The notes below the pieces were generated by a model. That model had not been told where the DNA came from, did not search any database, and was given only the letters and a program-made list of their open reading frames with translations. From Pseudomonadota bacterium (GTDB lineage: Bacteria > Myxococcota_A > UBA796 > SXON01): 64,000 bases of DNA. The position numbers and the translations under genes are program-made. The DNA is taken from NCBI GenBank assembly GCA_030685065.1, contig JAUXQH010000023.1:38300-102299 (forward strand), written 5' to 3'. Positions 43,897 to 53,500 of this stretch are shown here, piece after piece. Position 1 is the first letter of the stretch; each line of letters begins with the position of its first letter.

Positions 43897-44730
43897 ATGC
43901 ACGCCCTTCAGGCTCCCCACCTGTCGAGCGCGGCCCGCGTCGCCGATCCCCCGGTCCATATCGGGGTGTACGACGGGCCCCTCGAGCTGTTGCTTTTCCT
44001 GGTCCGCCGGGAAGGTGTGGACGTGCGCGACATTCCCGTCGCCCGAATCTGCACCGCGTACCTGTCCTACCTCGACCTCGCCGACGAGATCGACGTCGAT
44101 CAGGCAGGCGACTACCTGGTGATGGCGGCCACGTTGTGCCAGCTCAAGGCACGTGAGCTGCTGCCCCGCGCGGCGGAGTCCAAGGAGGAAGAGGAGGAGA
44201 TCGATCCTCGCGAGGCCCTGGCGCGACGGCTCCTGGAGTACGAGCGGTTCCGCGACGCGGCGCAGGAGCTCGGGAAGCGCGAGCGCCTCGACCGTGACGT
44301 GTTCGCCCGGCCCGCCGAGCCCCCCGCGCCCGACGAGCAGCACATCGATCCGGGGACAGACGCCTTCGGCCTGCTCCGCGTGTTCTACGCGGTCGCCGAG
44401 CGGGCCGCTCGGCCCCCCCACGAGCATCGCGTGGTTCGCGAGCGCTTCTCCTTCGCGGACACCGTGCGCTGGATCCTTGGCCGGCTGCCGCCCGGGGAGG
44501 AGACGCTCCTCTCCGAGCTCCTGATGGAGGTGACCACGCGCTCGCGCCGGATCTTCACCTTCCTCGGCGTGCTCGAGATGGCGCGGCTGCAGCTCGTCGA
44601 CGTGGTCCAGGCCATCCACCTCGGCGCCGTGCGGGTCACCGGGAAGATCAGCCTCGCGGACGCCGACCTCTCCGCGCTCCCGATCGAAGAGACCGACGAC
44701 GAGCCGATGGCCGAGCGTGGCAGTGTCTGA
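43897..44730 (+). CDS. scpA: Segregation and condensation protein ScpA
   Basis: 277 residues from the ATG at 43897. VYDGPLELLLFLVRREGVDVRDIPVARI is the kleisin N-terminus that binds the SMC neck. DYLVMAATLCQLKARELLP follows, then an acidic linker and the C-terminal winged helix (FTFLGVLEMARLQLVDVVQ). Bridges the SMC ATPase heads with ScpB. The end overlaps scpB by 14 bp. Confidence 0.95.
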   Translation: MHALQAPHLSSAARVADPPVHIGVYDGPLELLLFLVRREGVDVRDIPVARICTAYLSYLDLADEIDVDQAGDYLVMAATLCQLKARELLPRAAESKEEEEEIDPREALARRLLEYERFRDAAQELGKRERLDRDVFARPAEPPAPDEQHIDPGTDAFGLLRVFYAVAERAARPPHEHRVVRERFSFADTVRWILGRLPPGEETLLSELLMEVTTRSRRIFTFLGVLEMARLQLVDVVQAIHLGAVRVTGKISLADADLSALPIEETDDEPMAERGSV

Positions 44731-45421
44731 CCACGACGACGAGGACAATGTCGTCGCCTTCCGGCCGCTCGCGATCGAGCGCCCCCCCGCGCCCGAGGGA
44801 GAAGCGGAGGGGGAGGGGGGCCCGCCGCCGCCCGAGCTGCTCGTGCCTACGGTGGAGGCGTGCCTCTTCGCCGCGGCGGGCATCGTGACGGTCGCGCAGC
44901 TCGCCGCAGCGCTCAAGCTGGACACGGGCCTCATCGAGAGCGCCCTCGAGGCCCTCGGAGAGCGTCTGCGACGCACCGGATCGGGCGTCCGCCTCGCCCC
45001 CGTCGGGGACGGCTGGCAGCTCCGCACCGAGGCCCGCCTCGCGCCGTGGGTCGCCGCCATCCGCGGAGGAAAGCCCGCCAAGCTCTCTCGCGCCGCCCTC
45101 GAGACGCTCGCGGTGGTCGCGTTCCGCCAGCCCGTGTCGAAGGGAATCGTGGACGACCTCCGCGGCGTCGACTGCGGCGGCGTGCTCCGGATGCTGCTCG
45201 ACCGAGGGCTGCTCAAGATCGTGGGCCGCTCCGACGACCCGGGGCGGCCGCTCACCTACGGGACCACCCCCGCGTTCCTCGAGCTCTTCGGGATGCGCAG
45301 CCTGGCCGATCTGCCTACGCTGAAGGACCTTCGCGTACTCCGCGATGACGACACGCCCGATGGAGGGGTGGTGCCGTTTCCGGAGGGGGGGACGGACGGG
45401 AGCGGGCCAGGGCCGGCCTGA
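44717..45421 (+). CDS. scpB: Segregation and condensation protein ScpB
   Basis: 234 residues from the GTG at 44717. Two winged-helix domains: EACLFAAAGIVTVAQLAAAL... and LSRAALETLAVVAFRQPVSKGIVDDLRGVDCGGVLRMLLDRGLLKIVGRSDDPGRPLTYGTTPAFLELFG, the latter the diagnostic ScpB region (LS..alETLaivAy.QPv...eie.iRGv). The N- and C-terminal ends are low complexity. Completes the SMC-ScpAB condensin with scpA. Confidence 0.95.
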   Translation: MAVSDHDDEDNVVAFRPLAIERPPAPEGEAEGEGGPPPPELLVPTVEACLFAAAGIVTVAQLAAALKLDTGLIESALEALGERLRRTGSGVRLAPVGDGWQLRTEARLAPWVAAIRGGKPAKLSRAALETLAVVAFRQPVSKGIVDDLRGVDCGGVLRMLLDRGLLKIVGRSDDPGRPLTYGTTPAFLELFGMRSLADLPTLKDLRVLRDDDTPDGGVVPFPEGGTDGSGPGPA

Positions 45422-45550
45422 CGGCAGGATACGGGCCCCGCTCGCCCCGATTGCCCCGTTTGAAGGCTCGCCGCGGACGCACAATCGCGTTAGCCGCCGA
45501 ATTCTGGAAGAACGAAACGTGCCCGTCGTGAGACGCGCTTGGGAGTCAGC

Positions 45551-46492
<942 letters not shown>

Positions 46493-46500
46493 ACTTGAAG

Positions 46501-46527
46501 CCGGGCCTCTGCAAGTCAGAGGCCCGG
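46501..46527 (+). terminator. Perfect 11-bp hairpin after tRNA-fMet copy 1
   Basis: CCGGGCCTCTG (46501-46511) and CAGAGGCCCGG (46517-46527) with loop CAAGT. Followed by TAACTTGACA rather than a T-run, so it may act as a processing or pausing structure as well as a terminator. Confidence 0.55.
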
Positions 46528-46612
46528 TAACTTGACAGAGCGGTCATCTCTCACTTGTGAGGGATGGGTACAAACGATGTCGCGATGAACGATGTCGTCG
46601 TAAAAGAAGTGT

Positions 46613-46689
<77 letters not shown>

Positions 46690-46707
46690 CTTCTTTCTAC
46701 GAACCTT

Positions 46708-46752
46708 GAAGCCGGCCTTTCGCGAAAGCGAGAAGCCGGCTTCGGTGTTTTT
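46708..46752 (+). terminator. Intrinsic terminator after tRNA-fMet copy 2
   Basis: GAAGCCGGC (46708-46716) pairs with GCCGGCTTC (46735-46743), with a second inner pairing (TTTCGCGAAAGCGAGA). GGTGTTTTTC with a T-run follows (46746-46752). Confidence 0.7.
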
Positions 46753-46823
46753 CGTGCTCCCGTTTCGGGCTGCCCGCGCGGCGCAGCGGCAGTACGGCGC
46801 AGTCGCGCTACGGCCCAGCGACG

Positions 46824-46860
46824 CTACGCCGCGGTGGCCCTACGCCGCGGTGGCCCTACG
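46824..46860. repeat. Two 16-bp tandem repeats
   Basis: CTACGCCGCGGTGGCC is repeated at 46824-46839 and 46840-46855, followed by CTACGG. It sits in the gap downstream of the beta-helix lipoprotein operon. Confidence 0.7.
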
Positions 46861-46884
46861 GCTGAGTGGCTCACCCGCAGCGGC

Positions 46885-48216
46885 TTACTCCGCCCACCGG
46901 CCCCCACCAAGCCCAATGTCGTTGCGGCTGCCATCCAAGTCGTTCCAGCTCGCGTCGGGGTAGCCGGCGTTGACGAGCGGGCTCGAGGCATCGATAGAGA
47001 GGTCCTCCGGGAACGAGGCGAAGCCGGGGTCCGCCGTGACCGCGCTGGCCGACGTGAGGCCGCAGGTGTTCGCCGTGTTGCCCCAGAACGCGTTGTGGCT
47101 GGCGGTGTGGGCGAGGTCGGAGGTGATGCCACACGCCCCGTTCAGGAAGACGTTCGACACCATCCAGCTGCCCGTACTGTTCGCGAGCAGCGCCAGGCCG
47201 GCCTCAGCGCCCCAGAACACGCTGTTGCCGATGTAGACGCTCATGTACTCGAAGCGCGCGCCCTCCACGCCCCCGCCGATCGCGGAGTTGTAGATGTAGG
47301 CGCGCTCGGACGGCGTGTCCTCCTCGTCGTACGCATAGATCCCCGCGATCCCGCCCTCGATGCGCGAGCGCTTGACCTGGAGCTCGCCATGGTACGAGTA
47401 CAGGCCGTACCCCGCGGCGCACGTGAGCTCGTTGTCCAGGAGCAACGTGGCGTTGTGCTGCCAGATCGCGTAGTCGCCCGCGCCGCAATCCGCGCGGAGG
47501 CGCGTCGCGCTGAACGAGCCGCCGTCGGTGAGGATGGCCTCGCCCCCCGCGATGATCTCGTTGTCCTCGAACACCACGTCCACCATGTCGACCCAGCCGA
47601 CGATCAGGTGGGCGACCGCGAGGCTCTCGCCGTTCCCGGCAAACACGACGTCTTCGAGCTCGAGGGACGCGTAGTAGACCTCGAGGGCGGAGCCCCCCGC
47701 GGGATCGTAGCCGTCTTCGATGGAGACGCCGGCGAGCCGGGTGCCGTCGCTCTCGGCGTCCTCGACGTCGACGACCGTCCCGCCGTAATCCCCGTCGATC
47801 ACGGTGTGGGCCGAGCCCTCGATCCCGAAGATGTCGAGGTACTTGGAGATGTAGTTGATCCGTTCGTGGTATTCGCAGGGCGCGAGGCCGATGCGATCGC
47901 CCGAGGTGGCGGCATCGATCGCCGCTTGGATCGTCGTGAAGTCGCCGCCCCCGTTACAGTCCACGAGCCAGTCGTAGTCGGGGAAGCTCGGCTTGGTGCC
48001 GGTGTCATCGGGGCCCGTGTCATCCGGAACGTCGGTGTCGTCCGTGTCATCGGTGTCCGTGTCATCGACGGTGTCGGTGTCATCTGGCCCGCTATCATCG
48101 GGCCCTGTGTCGTCGATGCTGTCGACAGGCTTCTCCCCCAGCTCGATCCCCGAGCCGTCACAGGCGAGGAGCCACAGGGGCAGCAAGGCGAGGGGGGACA
48201 GAGAGAGGCGGCTCAC
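46885..48216 (-). CDS. Lipoprotein with Asp/Thr-rich linker and parallel beta-helix domain
   Basis: 443 residues from the GTG at 48216. Lipoprotein signal (LSPLALLPLWLLACDGS, lipobox LLAC). Residues ~25-75 are a linker of DDTGPDDTD-type repeats. Then CNGGGDFTTIQAAIDAATSGDRIGLAPCEYHE, a start typical of right-handed parallel beta-helix (pectin lyase-like) proteins, followed by coils and paired Cys. It ends ASSPLVNAGYPD...DLDGSRNDIGLGGG, a common C-terminal cap of such repeats. Probably a surface protein; no catalytic residues recognised. GTGA overlap with the paralogue upstream. Confidence 0.85.
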   Translation of the reverse strand: MSRLSLSPLALLPLWLLACDGSGIELGEKPVDSIDDTGPDDSGPDDTDTVDDTDTDDTDDTDVPDDTGPDDTGTKPSFPDYDWLVDCNGGGDFTTIQAAIDAATSGDRIGLAPCEYHERINYISKYLDIFGIEGSAHTVIDGDYGGTVVDVEDAESDGTRLAGVSIEDGYDPAGGSALEVYYASLELEDVVFAGNGESLAVAHLIVGWVDMVDVVFEDNEIIAGGEAILTDGGSFSATRLRADCGAGDYAIWQHNATLLLDNELTCAAGYGLYSYHGELQVKRSRIEGGIAGIYAYDEEDTPSERAYIYNSAIGGGVEGARFEYMSVYIGNSVFWGAEAGLALLANSTGSWMVSNVFLNGACGITSDLAHTASHNAFWGNTANTCGLTSASAVTADPGFASFPEDLSIDASSPLVNAGYPDASWNDLDGSRNDIGLGGGRWAE

Positions 48217-49424
48217 CAGCCACCCCCGATGGAGAGCGGGCCGCCGTACACGCCGATGTCGTTTCGCGAGCCATCGACATCCTCGTAGTCGAGCTCATCG
48301 GGCCCAGCGTCGATCGCGGGGCTCACGGTGTCGAGCGAGTAGTCTCCCGAGCGAGCGTCGGTGAACATCGGGTCGACTCCGAGGTTGTCGTTGGTTCCCA
48401 CCGGATCCACCAGCAGCCCGCAGGCGTTGACGCCATTGCCCCAGAAGACGTTGTTACGGATGGTGAAGTCGTTCGTGTCGGCGGTGACGGCGCATGCGGC
48501 GTCGGTGACGACGCTCCCCTCGATGATCGTCGCGAGGTAGACTTGGGAGAAGGTGACGCTTCCGACGATGACGCTGTTGCGGATCACCATCGATCCGTAG
48601 GTCGCGCTGACGTTGCCGCCGACCACCGAGTTGGAGATGGTCACGTAGTCGTCGTAGTGGTCGTCCTCGGAGAGGACGGTGACCCCGCCCTCCGTCACGC
48701 TGCGCTGGATGCGCCCCACTGCGTGTTCCCATTGGCTGGCGACGCCCCCGGCGCAATTGATCTGGGCGCGATCGAGGATGCCGGAGCCGTGTCCCAGGTA
48801 GACCCCCGTGCTCGCGCTGTCGCAATCGAGCACGAGGTCCGATGCGACGAGCCCGCCGCGGGACATGTAGATCGCGATGCCGTAGCTGGGGGTGTTTCCG
48901 ATCAGGGTGACACCGGCGAGCTCCACGTCCGCGCTCGCTCCGTAGATGGTGGTGAACCCGCGGTTGTCCTCGAGCACTACGTCGACCAGGCGCAGGGAGG
49001 CGAAGTCGACCGAGACGGCGGCCTCGCTCCGGCTTCCTCCGTTGGTGACCGTGAACCCCTCGAGCGTGGTGCCCGTGCCCTCCCCGAGGACCGCCCGGAC
49101 GCCCGCGCCGCCCCCGCCCGCGTTCAGGATGGTGTCGGCCGAACCCGCGGTGGAGACGATCCGCAGGGCCTTGCCGTCGAAATCGACCCCCTCCATGTAG
49201 GTGCACGGGGCCACGTGGATGAGATCCCCGCTCTCGGCGGCGGCGATGGCCTCCGCCAGCGTGTCGAAGTCCCCACCGCCCTCGCAGTCCACCAGGGCGT
49301 CCGGGACGTCCGAGTCGGCGGCGGCCGAGCGCGGCCCCGAGAGCCCGTCGGATTCGGACGAGGAGGGCTCGACCGGCGACACCGGCGAACCACAGGCGGT
49401 CAACACGAGGAGGAGGGAGCGCAT
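48213..49424 (-). CDS. Parallel beta-helix lipoprotein, paralogue
   Basis: 403 residues from the ATG at 49424. Short lipoprotein signal (RSLLLVLTACGS). Ser-rich linker, then CEGGGDFDTLAEAIAAAESGDLIHVAPCTYMEG, clearly paralogous to the downstream gene (CNGGGDF...APCEY). Beta-helix coils follow. It ends DTVSPAIDAGPDELDYEDVDGSRNDIGVYGGP, again like its neighbour. First gene of a two-gene operon. No obvious catalytic triad; an adhesive or structural surface role is inferred. Confidence 0.85.
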   Translation of the reverse strand: MRSLLLVLTACGSPVSPVEPSSSESDGLSGPRSAAADSDVPDALVDCEGGGDFDTLAEAIAAAESGDLIHVAPCTYMEGVDFDGKALRIVSTAGSADTILNAGGGGAGVRAVLGEGTGTTLEGFTVTNGGSRSEAAVSVDFASLRLVDVVLEDNRGFTTIYGASADVELAGVTLIGNTPSYGIAIYMSRGGLVASDLVLDCDSASTGVYLGHGSGILDRAQINCAGGVASQWEHAVGRIQRSVTEGGVTVLSEDDHYDDYVTISNSVVGGNVSATYGSMVIRNSVIVGSVTFSQVYLATIIEGSVVTDAACAVTADTNDFTIRNNVFWGNGVNACGLLVDPVGTNDNLGVDPMFTDARSGDYSLDTVSPAIDAGPDELDYEDVDGSRNDIGVYGGPLSIGGGW

Positions 49425-49512
49425 GCTCCTTTGTAGACCAGAACGCGGTGCCCAGGGAACGGAATTTGGCAGTCTCGCGTAAGTATCTCTGCCGCGAGGA
49501 GCGGCTCGAACG

Positions 49513-50379
49513 CTACACCGGCTCGAGGACCCGCGCCGGTCGCTTCGCGGCGAGCGCCCGCCCGCGCCCTTCGAGCTCGATCGCATCGTGCGCGCAGAAA
49601 ATCCGCACCTCGTCGCCGTGGTGGCGGGCCAGCTCCCGCAGCCGTGCCTGGTTGGCGAGGCGCAGGTCGTGGTCGACCTCCATGAGCGACTGCCAGGCCG
49701 CGAGGCCGGGGGTGCACGTCGGGGTCGTGGGGTCGAGCTCCTCGCGATAGAAATAGGCGTCCCCCGCATGGAGAAGCCACCGATCGCGCCCTTTCACGGC
49801 GACTCCCGCGTGCCCCGCGGTGTGCCCCGGGAGCGGAACCATCAGGATCTCGGGCGGGAGCCCCTCCAGCGCCCGCACCGCCGGAAAGCCGAACCACGGC
49901 TCACCCTCGGGGTGGTAGGTGCGCCATCGCACGGGATCTTCCCACTGGTGGGGGCGGTAGCGCCCGCGCGCGACCAGCCCCCCGCGGTGGCGCGCGGCGT
50001 CGAGCTCGTCGGCCATGACGTGCACGGTCGCGTCCGGGAAGTCCTCGATCCCGCCGGCGTGCTCGAAGTCCAGGTGGGTGAGGATGATGTGGCGGACGTC
50101 GGACGCGCGGTACCCCCTCGCGTGCAGCCGCGCGAGGGCGGTCTCCCCGACGTCGAGGAGCGGGCGCAAGAGGGTCGTCAGGGGGCGGGACAGGCGTGGA
50201 TGCGGCTCGGCGACATCCTCGGTGCCGAAGCCCGTGTCGACGAGGACGAGCCCGTCATCCGTCTCCACCAGCAGGCAGTGGCACACCAGCCGCGCGGTGA
50301 GCCCCCCGGACACGCCGTCCACGAAGCCGCCGCCCCATGGACACATCGTGCCGCAGTTCAGGTGATGGATGTCGAACAT
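49513..50379 (-). CDS. Metallo-beta-lactamase-fold hydrolase
   Basis: 288 residues from the ATG at 50379. Starts MFDIHHLNCGTMCPWG. The core metal motif is THLDFEHAGG (His102, Asp104, Glu106, His107), replacing the canonical HxHxDH with HxDxEH. PLPGHTAGHAG and WLLHAGDAYFY give the downstream His and Asp ligands. The layout resembles lactonase- and glyoxalase-type hydrolases. No signal peptide. It lies 134 bp from the divergent giant lipoprotein. Substrate unknown. Confidence 0.87.
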   Translation of the reverse strand: MFDIHHLNCGTMCPWGGGFVDGVSGGLTARLVCHCLLVETDDGLVLVDTGFGTEDVAEPHPRLSRPLTTLLRPLLDVGETALARLHARGYRASDVRHIILTHLDFEHAGGIEDFPDATVHVMADELDAARHRGGLVARGRYRPHQWEDPVRWRTYHPEGEPWFGFPAVRALEGLPPEILMVPLPGHTAGHAGVAVKGRDRWLLHAGDAYFYREELDPTTPTCTPGLAAWQSLMEVDHDLRLANQARLRELARHHGDEVRIFCAHDAIELEGRGRALAAKRPARVLEPV

Positions 50380-50512
50380 GGTGGCCCCCCGGGAGCAAAC
50401 CCGGCGCAGGAGGGGGAACATCCGGCTGGGGCCTCCGCTGGGGCATCGCGACCGTCGCTTCCCGTCCGCGAGACCGGCCGGTGTATAGTGGCACCCCGTC
50501 TGGAGGTGAGGC

Positions 50513-53500
50513 ATGCGCCCATCCGTGCTCGTTCTCCTCCTCGCCGGCTGCACCCCCGATGGCGGCCTCAAGGTCTACAACACGCCGCCCGACGTCTCTC
50601 TGACGTCTCCGGCGGACGGATCGAGCTTCGCCGAGGGCGTCGAAGTCCTGTTCGCGGCGTCGGTGCACGACAACCAACAGGGGATCTCCGATCTCGAATT
50701 GGTCTGGAACCTGGATGACGGCTCGGAGCTCGTCGGCGAACAGACGTTCACGGACGCGGGCGTCCTGTTCGTGGCGCGCGACCTCCCCGCCGGAGACCGC
50801 ATCGTGACCCTCCTCGCGCTCGACGACAAGTCCGAGAGCGGGGAGGACAGCGTCGACATCCACATCGTCCCGGACCTGGCGCCCACGGTCTCGTTCCTGG
50901 CGCCGCTCGAGGGAGAGGTCGTGGCGGCCGAGGATCGCCTGCGTGTCGAGGTGCGGGCGGCAGATGCCGACGAGGGGGATCTCTCCGCCCTCTCGCTCGT
51001 CTGGAGCGGCGCCGCGGTGTCCGACGCGCCCGCGAGCGCCGACTCCTCGGGCTCGGCGGCCTTCTACATCGAGTCCCTGACGCCCGGTGACCAGGAGATC
51101 GGGGTCACGGTGACGGACTCCCTCGGCGCAACCGGCTCGGCCCTCGTCGCCTTCGAGGCCGTGCTCGCCGACGCGGATCTCGACGGCCACCGCGACACCG
51201 CCTGGGGGGGCGACGACTGTGATGACGGCGATGCCGCCGTGCATCCGGACGCCGCCGAGGTCTGCAACGGCCTCGACGACGACTGCGACGGGGCGATCGA
51301 CGAGGAAGGCGCCGTCGACGCGCCGACCTGGTACGCGGATCTCGACGTCGATGGATTCGGAGACCCCGCCGGGACGTGGGACGCGTGCGAGGCCCCGGAG
51401 GGCTACGTCGCGGACGATACGGACTGCGACGATACCGACGGCGCCGTGTTTCCCGACGCGGAGGAGACGTGCGACGGGGTCGACCAGGACTGTGACGGCG
51501 GCGTCGACGAGGAGGACGCCACCGGCGAGCCGACGTGGTACTCGGACGTGGACGGAGACGGCTTCGGGGATCCCGGGGCGCCCGTGCAGGCGTGCGATCT
51601 CCCGGCCGGGTCGGTGGCCGACGCGACGGACTGTGACGACACGGACAGCCGCACGTTTCCGGGCGCCACCGAGGTGTGCGACGGCGAGGACGACGACTGT
51701 GACGGCACGGTGGACGAGGACGACGCGGCGGACGCGCCGACCTGGTACGTGGACGCGGACGGGGACGGCTTCGGTGGCCCCACGACGACCCGCGCGTGCG
51801 TCCAACCGACGGGCACCTATTCCACGTCCGACGACTGTGACGACGGGGACAGCGGCGTGTCTCCCGGGTCCACGGAGCGGTGCGACGGCGAGGACGACGA
51901 CTGCGACGGCACGGTGGACGACGACGACGCGGCGGACGCGCCCACCTGGTACGTCGACGCCGACGGCGACAATTGGGGCGAGCCCTCCCTGACGGCGGTG
52001 GCGTGCGCCGCGCCCTCGGGGTTCGTGGCGTACGACACCGACTGTGACGACGGGGACGCCGCGTTCCACCCCGGCGCGGCCGAGACGGGCTGCGCGGATC
52101 CAAATGACTACAACTGTGATGGGGCCGTCGGGTACACCGATGGCGACGGAGACGGCTGGGCCGCGTGCGAAGAGTGCGACGACCTGCTCGTGGACGTCAA
52201 CCCCGGCGCCACCGAAGTGTGCAACGAGGGTGACGACGACTGTGACGGCGCCATCGACGAGCCCGACGCCGCCGACGCGCTGATTTGGTACGCGGACACC
52301 GACGGGGACGAGTTCGGAGACCGCGGGTCGACCACCCCGGCGTGCGAGGAGCCCGCCGGCTACGTCGCGGACGACTCGGACTGCGATGACGGCGACACCA
52401 CCGAGAATCCGGCGGCTTCCGAGCGTTGTGACGGAGACGACGACGACTGCGACGGAGCGGTGGACGAGGACGACGCGGTGGACGCCCCCACCTGGTACGC
52501 CGACACCGACGGGGACACGTACGGGAACGCGACCGTCACCGATGTCGAATGCTCCGCTCCGTCGGGCTACGTCGCCTCGTTCGACGACTGCGACGACACC
52601 CGCGCCGCGACCTACCCGGGCGCCCCGGAGTATTGCAATACCCGCGACGACGACTGTGACGGAGCGATCGACGAGGACAGCGCGGTCGACGCCACGACCT
52701 GGTATTCGGACGCCGACGGCGACACCTACGGGAGCGCGGCGGTCACCGACATCGAGTGTACGGTCCCGGCGGGCTACGTGTCGGATTCGACGGACTGTGA
52801 TGACGCCCGGTCAACCTCCCATCCGACCGCCACCGAGTACTGCAACACCCGCGACGACGACTGTGACGGCGTCGTCGACGAGGACGGCGCCGACGGTGCC
52901 ACCTGGTACGCGGACGCCGACGCCGACGGACACGGGGACGCCTACGTCACCACCGCCGCGTGTTCGGCCCCCTCCGGGTACGTGGCCCTGTTCGACGACT
53001 GTGATGACACCGACCGCGATACCAACCCGGCCGCGGCCGAGTATTGTGATGGCGAGGACGACGATTGCGACGGCACGGTAGACGAGGACGACGCCGCGGA
53101 CGCCTCGAACTGGTACCTCGACAACGACGATGACGCGTTCGGGCAGACGGGCGTGTACATCGTCGCCTGCGACGAGCCCGAGGGTTACACCGCCGAATCG
53201 GGGGACTGCGACGACACCGACGCGTACGCGTCTCCCTTCGCGGACGAATATTGTGACGGAGACGATGACAACTGCGACGGCACGGTCGACGAGGACGCCG
53301 CAGTCGACGCGACGACCTGGTACGCCGATTCCGACGCGGACACGTACGGAGACCCGGGCCTAAGCGACGTCGCCTGCTACCTCCCGTCCGGGTACGTGGC
53401 CGACGCGACGGACTGTGACGACACGTCCGCGGCCATCTCACCCGCCGATCCCGAGGTGTGCGACCCGTCCGATACGGACGAGGACTGTGACGGCGTCGCG

